A stretch of 62,790 nucleotides of DNA from assembly GCF_021083185.1 (NCBI RefSeq), contig NZ_JAIGQB010000014.1, forward strand, positions 1-62,790, in the 5' to 3' direction. Below, in pieces: positions 32,426 to 40,850 of the stretch (the stretch's first letter is position 1; the number at the start of each line of letters is the position of its first letter). The translations under genes were made by a program, and so were the position numbers. Under the pieces are notes generated by a model. It saw only the letters and a program-made list of their open reading frames with translations, had not been told where the DNA came from and did not search any database. The DNA comes from Nocardioides furvisabuli (GTDB lineage Bacteria; Actinomycetota; Actinomycetes; Propionibacteriales; Nocardioidaceae).

Positions 32426-33622
32426 TCAGTTGGTGCGATCTTCTGATCGCCGCGGGGCAAGCGACTCCAGGATCTCAGCAGTAACAGGATTCACGCGTTC
32501 GTCAGGTTCGATGTAGTGCGCTCGAGTGATGTCGGACGAGGTGTGGCCGAGCATCTCGGCGGCGAGGTCGGCTCCGCCGGCGCGGTCGAGAACCGTTGCG
32601 ACGGTCCGCCGGAACGAGTGCGGCGTCACGCCCCCGATTCCGGCGTCGTCGAGGATCGCTCGCAGGCGGCGTCGGACATTGTTCGTCGTCAGCGGAGTGT
32701 GATTGCGGCTGAAGAACACCAGGTGTTCGGGATCTTCGCTGGCGATCACAACCAGACGCTGCCGCAGCACCTCCGCGGTGAAAGTAGGAATCGAGATCGT
32801 GCGGCGCGACTTCGACGTCTTCGGATGGTCCTGGCGGTAGGTCGGCTTACCCGACGGAGAGATCACGGTGCCGCAGATCCGGACTGTCGGTGGCGCGCAG
32901 GTGACATCCACATCCCGCTTGCGGATCGCCAGCACCTCACCGATACGAGCGGATGTTCCCAGCATCACCTCGATGATCGCCTCGAGTTGACCATCAGGTT
33001 TGGGTCCAGACAGCCCGGACCCCCGCCGCCAGTTCTGGACGGCGTGTCTGATCGCCTCGACCTGGGTGATGGTCAGCGCCATCGCCGTCGAGGGAGGTCG
33101 GCGCAGCCGAGCGGTGCCCAGCACGGGATTGCGTGGAATGGCCTCGTAGCGAAGGGCCAAGCCCAGGGCGAGATTGAGTACGACCTTGGCGTGCTTGGCG
33201 CGGCTGTAGCTGATCTTCGCCTGTGCTTTCAGGAAGCGATCGATCTTGCTGATCGACATCTCGCGCAGGGTGTGGTGCGCGAAGGCTGGCATCACCAGGG
33301 TGCGCATGTCGCGCTCGTACAACTCACGGGTGCTCACAGCAATGCGGTCCTCGAGCTCGATGTCTTCGAGCCAGACCTCGACGAGCTTGGCGAAGGTCGT
33401 GTCCGGTGAGAGTTCGCCCATCCCCGTGGCGTAGTGGCCGCGGCGGGCAAGCTTCTCCTTGAGGTTCCTCTCAGCCGACTTGCGCGTGGGACCGGTGGCT
33501 TCGACGGCGCGTAGTTGCCCGTCGTCGTCACGAAACCGGGTCCGGGCCCGCACGCTGCCGTCCGGATTCGTCCGCAGGTCGATCTCGCCGAAGGTGCCGA
33601 TCGGTGTGCGCGGCCTAGCCAC
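32426..33622 (-). CDS. int: Tyrosine-family site-specific integrase of the ICE
   Basis: The 398-aa protein has an N-terminal arm-binding region, a SAM-like core-binding domain (about 75-170) and a catalytic domain. Catalytic residues visible are Arg in TSARIGEVLAI, HSFRRTV (His-x-x-Arg), LGHTSSDITRAHY with the final Tyr nucleophile. It integrates and, with Xis, excises the element at the tRNA-Pro gene 460 bp away. The start is a GTG at 33622; the xis-like gene ends 6 bp upstream, so both are cotranscribed. The terminator at 32333-32375 closes the unit. Confidence 0.92.
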   Translation of the reverse strand: MARPRTPIGTFGEIDLRTNPDGSVRARTRFRDDDGQLRAVEATGPTRKSAERNLKEKLARRGHYATGMGELSPDTTFAKLVEVWLEDIELEDRIAVSTRELYERDMRTLVMPAFAHHTLREMSISKIDRFLKAQAKISYSRAKHAKVVLNLALGLALRYEAIPRNPVLGTARLRRPPSTAMALTITQVEAIRHAVQNWRRGSGLSGPKPDGQLEAIIEVMLGTSARIGEVLAIRKRDVDVTCAPPTVRICGTVISPSGKPTYRQDHPKTSKSRRTISIPTFTAEVLRQRLVVIASEDPEHLVFFSRNHTPLTTNNVRRRLRAILDDAGIGGVTPHSFRRTVATVLDRAGGADLAAEMLGHTSSDITRAHYIEPDERVNPVTAEILESLAPRRSEDRTN

Positions 33623-33628
33623 GGGTCC

Positions 33629-33859
33629 CTACCGACCCTGCGGCGCGTGTCCCGGCGAGGTCTCGCGATGGTGCGCAAGCCACTCGCGTACGTCGCTGAC
33701 GGCGAACTTCAGCGAGCGGCCTACCCGGATGGCGCACGGGCCTTTGCCCGCCACTCTCCAGTCGTAGATCGTCGTGACGGGCACGCCCAGGTACTCGGCA
33801 AGCTCTTCGATGTTCATCAGCGGCTCCAGGCCGCGTCCGGTGGTGGTGTCGGTGGTCAT
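33629..33859 (-). CDS. Excisionase-like helix-turn-helix protein beside the integrase
   Basis: A 76-aa HTH_17 protein: MNIEELAEYLGVPVTTIYDW, RVGRSLKF and VREWLAHH are the conserved segments of excisionase/AlpA-like proteins. It would bend attachment-site DNA and favour excision. ATG 33859 is taken as start; GTG 33925 (22 residues longer) and ATG 33817 at MNIEELAEYLG are possible, none with a strong ribosome site. It lies immediately before int. Confidence 0.82.
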   Translation of the reverse strand: MTTDTTTGRGLEPLMNIEELAEYLGVPVTTIYDWRVAGKGPCAIRVGRSLKFAVSDVREWLAHHRETSPGHAPQGR

Positions 33860-34042
33860 ACCCGTGAGGTGGGCAGAGCGTTCCGAGGCGACCGGGGCGG
33901 TCCGTGAGTGGTCCGTGGTCGTCACTGCGACCGACCCATCGAAGAGCCGGCGGAAGGGGTTTGTGGCGAGTTTCTGGCGAGCGGTTCAAATCTTCGAGTC
34001 TTTCCTGAACGGAAACCCGCGACTCTCCAAGACCGGAACCCC

Positions 34043-34072
34043 GCTCTGACCAGCATGTTTGCTGGTCAGAGC
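34043..34072 (-). terminator. Hairpin downstream of tRNA-Pro
   Basis: GCTCTGACCAGCA pairs perfectly with TGCTGGTCAGAGC around a 4-nt TGTT loop, 14 bp after the 3' end of the tRNA. There is no U-tract, but such stems commonly end transcription in actinobacteria. It may have arrived with the element. Confidence 0.6.
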
Positions 34073-34085
34073 CGGATTCAATCGG

Positions 34086-34130
34086 TCGGGCTGACAGGAT
34101 TTGAACCTGCGACCCCCTGACCCCCAGTCA
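34086..34130. other. Probable attachment site (attR-like) of the ICE
   Basis: The 3' half of tRNA-Pro is the expected crossover region, since the tRNA is intact and the integrase/xis genes abut its 3' end. The exact core cannot be fixed without the other end; no second copy of this sequence is seen in the window. Confidence 0.45.
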
Positions 34131-34159
34131 GGTGCGCTACCAAGCTGCGCTACAGCCCG
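34086..34159 (-). tRNA. tRNA-Pro (anticodon GGG)
   Basis: 74 nt on the minus strand with a 7-bp acceptor stem (CGGGCTG with CAGCCCG) and discriminator A. It has a D-arm with AGCTTGGTAGCGC, an anticodon stem CCTGA/TCAGG enclosing CTGGGGG (anticodon GGG), and a T-arm with GGTTCAAATCC. CCA is not encoded. It is the integration target of the adjacent ICE, which leaves it intact. Confidence 0.95.
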
Positions 34160-34345
34160 AACGCTCCCGGCGCGAGGCCTGCGGAGCGGTCCGAACACTA
34201 CCGCAGCCCCCGCGCAGCAACGGAATCGCCCCGCCCATCCGCCCCGACGAGGGTGGACACGTAGTCCGTTGGAGCCATTTGCCGGGCTTTCCACCCCGAA
34301 CCCCGTCGCGCGCCACAGGATGAATCGTCAACCGTGGGGGTTCAC

Positions 34346-35020
34346 ATGTCATCACTGCCGCGCCGAGTCGGCACCCTCTGTGCCGTCGTCGTCACGACGG
34401 TGTGCCTGGGTGCGCTACCGGCAGAGGCCGCGCCGGAGACCTCGGTGCGCGAGGGCGCGCAGGCGGAAGCGCTCGCGCAGGCCATCGAGGTCCAGGAGCA
34501 GCTCCGCGAGCGCCAGCAGACGCTCCTGTCCCTCAACCGCCGCGCCGACGCGCGGGACCGGGCGCTGCTCGGCCGCAAGGCCGTCCTCGCGGCGTACGGC
34601 TACCACGGCGACCCCGAGCGGGTCCGCGCCGTGCTGCCGCTGGCGTCGTACCGGTTGTCCGCAGGCTACGGCCTCACCGGTCCCCTGTGGGAGGCAGAGC
34701 ACGGCGGCCAGGACTTCAGTGCCTCGCTCGGCGAGCCGATCGTCGCCATCGCCGCGGGGACCGTCACCGAGGTGGCGTACGCCGGCCCCTACGGACTGCG
34801 CACGATCGTGGTGCTCCCCGACGGCACCGAGGTCTGGTACTGCCACCAGGCCGAGGCCTCGGTGTACGCCGGCCAGGTGGTCGACGTGGCCGAACAGATC
34901 GGCACCGTGGGCTCGACGGGCAACTCCACCGGCCCGCACCTCCACCTCGAGGTGCGACCCGGCGCGGCCGGGCCGACGGACCCGCTCGCGTGGCTGAGCG
35001 CCGAGGGGATCGCCCCCTGA
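34346..35020 (+). CDS. Secreted M23-family (LytM) peptidase
   Basis: A 224-aa exported protein: signal peptide at residues 1-27 ending near ALPAEAA, a short helical coiled-coil (about 35-75), then an M23 domain with EHGGQDFSA and PHLHLEV, carrying the His, Asp and His zinc ligands. It probably trims or activates trimming of peptidoglycan. ATG 34346 places the signal sequence correctly; an upstream in-frame GTG would add four residues. It is the first chromosomal gene to the right of tRNA-Pro and ends 12 bp from the convergent der gene. Confidence 0.85.
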   Translation: MSSLPRRVGTLCAVVVTTVCLGALPAEAAPETSVREGAQAEALAQAIEVQEQLRERQQTLLSLNRRADARDRALLGRKAVLAAYGYHGDPERVRAVLPLASYRLSAGYGLTGPLWEAEHGGQDFSASLGEPIVAIAAGTVTEVAYAGPYGLRTIVVLPDGTEVWYCHQAEASVYAGQVVDVAEQIGTVGSTGNSTGPHLHLEVRPGAAGPTDPLAWLSAEGIAP

Positions 35021-35032
35021 GCGCTGCGGCCG

Positions 35033-36388
35033 TCAGCGCTTGCGCTTCTCGCGCGGCTTCTGGTTGATGATGATGGGCGTGCCGACGAAGCCGAACTCCT
35101 CGCGCAGGCGTCGCTCGATGAAGCGCTCGTAGGCCGCGTCGAGCTTGCCGCTGGTGAAGAGCACGAAGGTCGGCGGGGCCGTCGAGGGCTGCGTGGCGAA
35201 GAGGATCTTCGGCTGCTTGCCGCTGCGCACGGGGTGCGGGTGCTCGGCGACGAGGCGGCCCAGGAAGGTGTTGAGCGCACCGGTGCCGATGCGGGTCTCC
35301 CAGCCCTCCAGCGCCTTGTCGATCGCCGGGACCAGCCGGTCGACGTGCCAGCCCGTGCGGGCGGTGAAGTTGATGCGCGGGGCCCACTTGAGCTGCACGA
35401 GGTCGCGCTCGATCTCGCGCTCAAGGTAGTGGCGGCGCTCCTCGTCGACGAGGTCCCACTTGTTGAAGGCGATGACCATCGCGCGGCCCGCGTCGCGGAT
35501 GGTCTGGATGATGCGCATGTCCTGCTCGGACACCGTCTGGCTGGCGTCGAGCACCAGCACGGCGACCTCGGCGCGGTCGATCGCGGTCGTGGTGCGCAGC
35601 GAGGCGTAGTACTCGTGGCCCGAGGCCTGGTTGACGCGCTTGCGGATGCCCGCGGTGTCGATGAAGCGCCAGGTGCGGTCGCCGAGGGTGATCAGCTCGT
35701 CCACCGGGTCCACGGTGGTTCCGGCGGCGTTGTCGACGACGACGCGGTCCTCCTTGGCCAGCATGTTGAGCAGGGAGGACTTGCCGACGTTGGGCTTGCC
35801 GACGATCGCGATGCGCCGCGGTCCGCCGACCTCGTCGAAGGACTGCGCCGGGGTCTCCGGGAGCGCGGCGAGGATCGCGTCGAGCATGTCGCCCGAGCCG
35901 CGACCGTGCAGCGCCGACACTGCCCACGGCTCGCCCAGGCCGAGGTTCCACAGCCCGTAGGCCTCGGCCTCGGTGCGGGCGTCGTCGACCTTGTTGGCGG
36001 CCAGCACGACCGGCTTGCCCGAGGCACGCAGGATCCGTACGACGGCCTCGTCGGCGTCGGTGATGCCCACGGTCGCGTCGACCACGAAGAGCACGGCGTC
36101 GGCCAGGGACACCGCGACCTCGGCCTGGCCGGCGATCCGCTCAGCCAGGCCACGGGCGTCGGGGTCCCAGCCACCGGTGTCGACGACGGTGAAGGCGCGA
36201 CCGGCCCAGATCGCGTCGTAGTAGACGCGGTCGCGGGTCACACCGGGGCGGTCCTCGACGACGGCCTCTCGCCGGCCGATGATGCGGTTGACGAGGGTGG
36301 ACTTGCCCACGTTGGGCCGGCCCACCACGGCCAGGACCGGGGTCGGGCCGCTGTCGGCCTCGACCCTGTCGACGTCGTAGTCACTCAT
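35033..36388 (-). CDS. der: Ribosome assembly GTPase Der (EngA)
   Basis: The 451-aa protein has two tandem GTPase domains: G1 motifs GRPNVGKSTLVN near residue 24 and GKPNVGKSSLLN near residue 197, each followed by DTGGW/DTAGI switch motifs and NKxD-type G4 motifs (NKVD, NKWD). The C-terminal KH-like domain ends in a basic KPREKRKR tail. It is needed for 50S subunit maturation. It is the last gene of the long minus-strand series that starts with parA, as in other actinobacteria. Confidence 0.97.
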   Translation of the reverse strand: MSDYDVDRVEADSGPTPVLAVVGRPNVGKSTLVNRIIGRREAVVEDRPGVTRDRVYYDAIWAGRAFTVVDTGGWDPDARGLAERIAGQAEVAVSLADAVLFVVDATVGITDADEAVVRILRASGKPVVLAANKVDDARTEAEAYGLWNLGLGEPWAVSALHGRGSGDMLDAILAALPETPAQSFDEVGGPRRIAIVGKPNVGKSSLLNMLAKEDRVVVDNAAGTTVDPVDELITLGDRTWRFIDTAGIRKRVNQASGHEYYASLRTTTAIDRAEVAVLVLDASQTVSEQDMRIIQTIRDAGRAMVIAFNKWDLVDEERRHYLEREIERDLVQLKWAPRINFTARTGWHVDRLVPAIDKALEGWETRIGTGALNTFLGRLVAEHPHPVRSGKQPKILFATQPSTAPPTFVLFTSGKLDAAYERFIERRLREEFGFVGTPIIINQKPREKRKR

Positions 36389-36405
36389 GCGTGATCACAG
36401 CTCTC

Positions 36406-37137
36406 TCATGCTTCGACGAGCCCGGATTCGGGGTCGTCCTCGGATTGTCCCGCAGGTGGGGGCTCGGACAACGATCGGCGCGTCTGCGAGAGGGCGCTGT
36501 CCAGCTCGGACAGCAGGTGCTCCCGCAACAACGCCGCCGTGGCACCCACCTGTTCCCGGGTGCGGGGCCAGGGCTGCTGTGGTGTGCGCCACGCACGCCC
36601 GAAGACCACGTCGACGGCCTCGCCGCGAGCCGGCAGCGAGCTGCCGGGGGCACCGCGGGTGCCGGTGAAGGTGACCGGGACGACCGGGGCGCCCGTGACC
36701 ATCGCCAGGTAGGCGGCGCCGGGATGGCAGCGGTCGAACCTCCCGCTGCTGCGGGTGCCCTCGGGAAAGATGCCGACCACTCCCCCGTCGCGCAGGACGC
36801 GCAGGGACGACCGGACCGCGCCCGGATCGGCGTGGAGGCGGTCCAGCGGGATCTGGCCGGTGCGGCGCAGGAAGCCGCCCAGCCGGCCCTCGAACATCTC
36901 GCGCTTGGTCAGCGCGTGCACGGGACGCGGGGACAGCACCGCCAGCAGCGGGCCGTCGACGATGCCGGTGTGATTGGCGGCGAGGATCACGCCGCCGACG
37001 GAGGGCACTCGCTCGGTGTGGTGCACCACGACCCGGAAGTGGCGCCGGACCAGCCAGCCCGACACCGGACGCAGCGCCCGCAGCATCCGGGTGGCCGGGT
37101 GCTCCGCACTGCTTGCCGGGAGGTCGGGCCTGCTCAC
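36406..37137 (-). CDS. 1-acyl-sn-glycerol-3-phosphate acyltransferase family protein
   Basis: A 243-aa PlsC-type acyltransferase with the catalytic NHTGIVDG (HX4D) near residue 54 and FPEGTRS near 124, which binds the glycerol-phosphate. It transfers an acyl chain from a thioester to lysophosphatidate or a related alcohol at the membrane. GTG 37137 overlaps the cmk stop (GTGA), and der follows 17 bp downstream. The C-terminus is acidic and disordered. A PlsC neighbour between cmk and der is common in actinobacteria. Confidence 0.9.
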   Translation of the reverse strand: MSRPDLPASSAEHPATRMLRALRPVSGWLVRRHFRVVVHHTERVPSVGGVILAANHTGIVDGPLLAVLSPRPVHALTKREMFEGRLGGFLRRTGQIPLDRLHADPGAVRSSLRVLRDGGVVGIFPEGTRSSGRFDRCHPGAAYLAMVTGAPVVPVTFTGTRGAPGSSLPARGEAVDVVFGRAWRTPQQPWPRTREQVGATAALLREHLLSELDSALSQTRRSLSEPPPAGQSEDDPESGLVEA

Positions 37138-37847
37138 GTGCGCTCCGCCGCGGCCTGCTCGGCGAGCGCGACGATGCGGTCGATGACCTCGGGGAGGGTG
37201 AGGTGCGTGCTGTCGACGTGGACGGCCCCCTGCGCCATCGTCAGCGGTGCGGTCGCGCGTCCTGAGTCGATGCGGTCGCGCTCGAGGAGCGACTGCTGGG
37301 TGGTGGCGACGTCGGTGCCGCCCTGCTCGGCTGCACGGCGTACGGCGCGGGCGTCGGGGTCGGCGCTGAGGTAGACCTTCACCTCCGCCTCCGGCCACAC
37401 GACCGAGCCGATGTCGCGGCCCTCGACGACGATGCCGCCGTCGGCGATCACCTGACGCTGGAGGTCGAGCAGCAGGGCCCGCACCTCGGGCACCGCGCTC
37501 ACCGGGCTCACGGCGGCAGTCACGTCCTCGCCCCTGATCTCGACCGAGACGTCGCTGCCGTCGACCGTGATGGTCGGGGCCAGCGGGTCGGTCCCGGACT
37601 CGATGTGCGGACGGCCCGCGGCAGCGGCGACGGCTCCCCCGTCGCGTACGTCGACGCCCTCGCGCAGCAGCCACCAGGTCATCGCGCGGAACATCGCGCC
37701 TGTGTCGAGGTAGCGCAGGCCGAGGCGCTCGGCCACGCCGCGCGAGGTGCTCGACTTGCCCGATCCGGACGTGCCGTCGACGGCGATGACGAGGGACGGT
37801 GTCTCGGCGCTGCTCACGGGCGAGAAGATTACCGGTGAGTCGTCCAC
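37134..37847 (-). CDS. cmk: Cytidylate kinase
   Basis: A 237-aa kinase with P-loop GTSGSGKSSTS near residue 25, a YLDTGAMFRAMTW segment and a late EGRDIGSVVWPEA motif, as in bacterial Cmk. It phosphorylates CMP and dCMP with ATP. The start is GTG 37847, overlapping the tyrA end by 19 bp; GTG 37817 is an alternative that loses a ten-residue non-conserved extension. It is coupled to the acyltransferase downstream. Confidence 0.95.
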   Translation of the reverse strand: MDDSPVIFSPVSSAETPSLVIAVDGTSGSGKSSTSRGVAERLGLRYLDTGAMFRAMTWWLLREGVDVRDGGAVAAAAGRPHIESGTDPLAPTITVDGSDVSVEIRGEDVTAAVSPVSAVPEVRALLLDLQRQVIADGGIVVEGRDIGSVVWPEAEVKVYLSADPDARAVRRAAEQGGTDVATTQQSLLERDRIDSGRATAPLTMAQGAVHVDSTHLTLPEVIDRIVALAEQAAAERT

Positions 37848-38914
37848 CCGCGGGATTCGAGAGCGGCGAGCAGGTGCTCGGCCCGGCCCCGGTCGACCAC
37901 CAGCTCGGTGAGGCCCACCGGACGCCCGGGGTCGTGGTCGATGTGCACGTCCTCGATGTTGACGCCGATCTCGCCGGCGTCGCCGAAGAGCCGGGCCAGC
38001 TCGCCGGGGTGGTCGGGCACGGAGACGAAGACCGACCGGGTCGGTCGCGCCGGCCCCCCGTGCTTGCCCGGGATCGCCGCCGTGCCGGCGTTGCCGCGCG
38101 CGAGGATCTCGACGAGGTCGGCCCCGGCGTCGTCCGCGACGGCCGTCATGAGGGCGTCCAGGTCGGCACGTACCTCACCGAGCAGGTCGAGCACCGCCCC
38201 CGCGTTGGCCTCCAGGATCTGTTGCCACAGCGCCGGGTCGCTCGCCGCGACGCGGGTCACGTCGCGCACCCCCTGCCCGGACAGGGCGAGGTGCTCCTCG
38301 GGGGCGGCGGCGAGCCGCCCCGCGACGAGGACCGCTGCGAGGTGCGGCAGGTGGGAGATCCGCGCGACCGCACGGTCGTGCTCGTCGGGTGCCATCAGCC
38401 GTGGCGAGGCACCACACTCCAGCACCAGCGACTCCACCAGCCCTACCGCGCCGGGCTCGGCCACGTCGTGGGGCGTGATGGCCCAGGGGCGCCCGTCGAA
38501 GAGCGCAGCGCTCGCGGCGAGGGGGCCGGAGCGTTCGCTGCCGGCCATCGGGTGGGACCCGACGTAGCGCGCGAGGTCCGTGGGCCGGACACGTCCCGCG
38601 ACCGCGGCGAGAGGTGCCGCCTTCACGCTGCCGACATCGGTCACCACCGCGTCGGAGCGTCCGAGCGCGGCCACGATGGCGTCGGGGATCGCCGCCGGGG
38701 GCACCGCGACCACGACGAGCTGGGGACGCTCGTGGGACGACGCGGACCTTCCCGCGCCGAGCCCGGAGGCGGTGCGGAGGTTCTCCGCGGAGGTGTCGCG
38801 CAGCACGACGTCGAGACCGAGGCGCCGGCAGACGAGCGCGATCGAGGCGCCGATCAGACCGGCCCCGACGACCTCCACCGGGCCGGTGAGGGCCGGGAGG
38901 GGCCGTTCAGTCAT
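37829..38914 (-). CDS. tyrA: Prephenate dehydrogenase
   Basis: The 361-aa enzyme has an NAD(P)-binding Rossmann motif GAGLIGASIAL near residue 17, the GSHPMAGSE substrate-binding motif, and a C-terminal ACT-like regulatory domain (about 287-350: VSVPDHPGELARLF ... GVNIEDVHIDH). It converts prephenate to 4-hydroxyphenylpyruvate for tyrosine synthesis, probably with tyrosine feedback through the ACT domain. Its start overlaps the end of aroH by 8 bp, linking consecutive pathway steps (chorismate to prephenate to hydroxyphenylpyruvate). Confidence 0.93.
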   Translation of the reverse strand: MTERPLPALTGPVEVVGAGLIGASIALVCRRLGLDVVLRDTSAENLRTASGLGAGRSASSHERPQLVVVAVPPAAIPDAIVAALGRSDAVVTDVGSVKAAPLAAVAGRVRPTDLARYVGSHPMAGSERSGPLAASAALFDGRPWAITPHDVAEPGAVGLVESLVLECGASPRLMAPDEHDRAVARISHLPHLAAVLVAGRLAAAPEEHLALSGQGVRDVTRVAASDPALWQQILEANAGAVLDLLGEVRADLDALMTAVADDAGADLVEILARGNAGTAAIPGKHGGPARPTRSVFVSVPDHPGELARLFGDAGEIGVNIEDVHIDHDPGRPVGLTELVVDRGRAEHLLAALESRGWTTHR

Positions 38915-39284
38915 GGCTCGTGGTCCGGGTGAGGTCGCGTCGCAGGTGGGCGGCCCCGTGGAGGTAGACGTGCGTGACGTCCGAGCGCGGCAGGTCGGCG
39001 TCGACGTGCGCCATCAGCCGGACCACGCGTGGCATCGACCCCTCGATCTCGAGCTCGCGCGCGCACACGAGCGGGACGTCGGAGAAACCGAGCTGTCGCG
39101 CGGCGTACGCCGGGAACTCGCTGGTGAGGTCGCTGGTCGCGGTGAAGATGATCGAGATGAAGTCGTCCACCTCGAGGTGGTTGGCCTCCATCACGTCGGT
39201 CACGAGCTCGGCCACCCGCGCGAGCATGTGCTCACGGGTGTCCTCCTCGAGCTGCGTCGCGCCCCTCACTGCCCTCACTGCCAC
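38907..39284 (-). CDS. aroH: Chorismate mutase, AroH class
   Basis: A 125-aa AroH-type (trimeric, alpha/beta-barrel) chorismate mutase: VRAVRGATQLEEDT at the N-terminus, DFISIIFTATSDL in the middle and VPLVCARELEIEGSMPRVVR later contain the usual active-site Arg and Glu residues. It rearranges chorismate to prephenate for TyrA, encoded by the next gene. The start is GTG 39284; an internal GTG two codons later is also possible. Confidence 0.92.
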   Translation of the reverse strand: MAVRAVRGATQLEEDTREHMLARVAELVTDVMEANHLEVDDFISIIFTATSDLTSEFPAYAARQLGFSDVPLVCARELEIEGSMPRVVRLMAHVDADLPRSDVTHVYLHGAAHLRRDLTRTTSHD

Positions 39285-39309
39285 GGGAGAACCCTAACGG
39301 CGCTGCGGC

Positions 39310-40113
39310 TCAGAGCTGCGCGCTGTCCATCAGCTCGCCCAGCTCGGCCACGGTGAGCTCGCGCATCTCCCCGGACCGCAGCCGGGTCAGCGTGACCGGA
39401 CCGATCTGGGTGCGGGTGAGGCGGCGGACCGGGTGGCCGACGTGGTCGAGCAGCCGGCGCACGATGCGGTTGCGGCCCTCGTGGATGGTGAGCTCGACGA
39501 TCGAGCGGTTGCTGCCCTCGCGGCGGGGGTCGCCGCCGAGCACGCGCGCCGCACTGACCGTCACCGGGCCGTCCTCGAGCTCGACGCCGGCGAGCAGCCG
39601 GCGCACGGTGCGGACGTGGACCTCGCCGTCGACCTCGGCGACGTAGGTCTTGTCGACCTCGTGGGAGGGGTGCGCGAGGTGCTGGGCGAAGTCACCGTCG
39701 TTGGTGAGGATGATCAGGCCCTCGGTGTCGGTGTCGAGGCGCCCGACGTGGAACAGACGCTCCGGTCGGTCGGCCACGAGGTCGCCGAGGGTGCGACGCC
39801 CCTCCGGGTCGGACATCGTCGACACGACGCCGCGGGGCTTGTTGAGGACCAGGTAGACCTTGTCGCTGATCGGCGGCAGCCGCTTGCCCTCCACGCGCAC
39901 GACCGCGGTGCGGGGGTCGACCTTGGTGCCGAGTCGGGTGACGACCTCACCGTCGACCTCGACGAGCCCGTCGAGCATCAGCTCCTCGCACTTGCGTCGG
40001 CTCGCGACTCCGGACTGGGCGAGCAGCTTCTGCAGCCGGATCAGCCCGTCCTCGTCGGTCTCGGGGCGCTGCGAGCTGGGCTGGTCGTTGTCGGGGGCGT
40101 CGTGAGGCTTCAT
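39310..40113 (-). CDS. rluB: 23S rRNA pseudouridine synthase, RluB/RsuA family
   Basis: The 267-aa enzyme has an N-terminal S4 RNA-binding domain (IRLQKLLAQSGVASRRKCEEL) and a catalytic domain with GRLDTDTEGLIILTNDG containing the catalytic Asp, and EGRNRIVRRLLDHVGH near the C-terminus. It makes a pseudouridine in 23S rRNA (position 2605 in E. coli RluB). ATG 40113 overlaps the scpB stop (ATGA). The cluster scpA-scpB-rluB is conserved in Gram-positive bacteria. Confidence 0.93.
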   Translation of the reverse strand: MKPHDAPDNDQPSSQRPETDEDGLIRLQKLLAQSGVASRRKCEELMLDGLVEVDGEVVTRLGTKVDPRTAVVRVEGKRLPPISDKVYLVLNKPRGVVSTMSDPEGRRTLGDLVADRPERLFHVGRLDTDTEGLIILTNDGDFAQHLAHPSHEVDKTYVAEVDGEVHVRTVRRLLAGVELEDGPVTVSAARVLGGDPRREGSNRSIVELTIHEGRNRIVRRLLDHVGHPVRRLTRTQIGPVTLTRLRSGEMRELTVAELGELMDSAQL

Positions 40114-40850
40114 GCGATCTCGGTCCCGCCGTCGGGCTCGGTGCCGGCGCCGCTGTGCGGCGAGGCGTGGGTGGGGGGTACGCCGGCCGGGGTCGGCCGC
40201 GACCCGGGTGCGGTCTCCGGCGCAGGGTCCGCCGGCGGGGCGTCGAGGCCGGCGACGCTCGCCAGCTCGTCCTCGAGGTCGTCCATGTCGGGCAGGTACG
40301 GAGCCAGCTCCGGCAGCTCCTGGAGCGAGGTGATGCCGATGCGCTCGAGGAAGTAGGAGGTCGTGCGGTAGAGGTTGGCACCGCTCTGCTCGTCCTGCCC
40401 GGCCTCCTCCACCAGCCCGCGGGTGAGCAGCGTGCGCATGACGCCGTCGACGTTCACCCCGCGGATCGCCGAGACCCGGGCCCGCGACACGGGCTGCTTG
40501 TAGGCCACCACCGACAGCGTCTCGAGCGCGGCCTGGGTGAGCCGGGCCTGCTGGCCCTCCAGCACGAACGACTCGACGACCGCGGCGTACTCCGGTCGCG
40601 AGTAGAAGCGCCAGCCACCGGCGACGGACCGCAGGTCGAAGCCCCGGCCCTGCTCGGCGTACTCGGCGGCGAGGGTGTGCAGGGCGGCCTGCACGTCGGC
40701 GACGGGGTGCCCCACCACCGAGGCGAGGCGCACCTCGTCGAGCGCCTCGTCGGAGACCATGAGGATCGCCTCGAGCGCGGGCCGCAGCTCGGCGACGGCG
40801 ACCTCGAGGGTCTCCACGTCGCCCGGTGCGGTCGCGGGGTGCTCGCTCAC
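40110..40850 (-). CDS. scpB: Segregation and condensation protein B
   Basis: A 246-aa ScpB with two winged-helix domains (about residues 15-190), including LETLSVVAYKQPVSRARVSAIRG, the family signature. The last 45 residues are proline-rich and disordered. ScpB binds ScpA and, with SMC, forms the condensin that organises the chromosome. GTG 40850 overlaps the scpA stop. Confidence 0.95.
   Translation of the reverse strand: MSEHPATAPGDVETLEVAVAELRPALEAILMVSDEALDEVRLASVVGHPVADVQAALHTLAAEYAEQGRGFDLRSVAGGWRFYSRPEYAAVVESFVLEGQQARLTQAALETLSVVAYKQPVSRARVSAIRGVNVDGVMRTLLTRGLVEEAGQDEQSGANLYRTTSYFLERIGITSLQELPELAPYLPDMDDLEDELASVAGLDAPPADPAPETAPGSRPTPAGVPPTHASPHSGAGTEPDGGTEIA

Larger units (their letters stand above)
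1..34085. mobile_element. Integrative conjugative element (right part; left end outside window)
   Basis: The right boundary is the 3' end of tRNA-Pro(GGG), next to a minus-strand excisionase-like gene and a tyrosine integrase, which is the classic tRNA-integrated ICE arrangement. The body carries prim-pol, ParB, VirB8-like, M23 hydrolase, VirB2-like, VirB6, VirB4-like and VirD4-like proteins, ArdC and SSB, so transfer is expected to use a type IV secretion system. Cargo includes a ubiquitin-like operon, a three-gene ATPase/TIR-like cassette, type III R-M and two insertion sequences. I see no copy of the tRNA 3' end near the left edge, so the other attachment site should lie beyond base 1. The assignment as one single element is inference. 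Confidence 0.75.

Noticed and set aside
33984..33993. T-loop-like GGTTCAAATC near the attachment region
   Set aside because: No surrounding tRNA cloverleaf; it is on the opposite strand from tRNA-Pro and too short to be an att copy.
35234..36394. Long open frames opposite der, and similar ones opposite recN, pyrG, scpA, ald and pepN
   Set aside because: They are reverse-frame shadows caused by high GC codon bias; the opposite strand encodes clear housekeeping proteins with conserved motifs.
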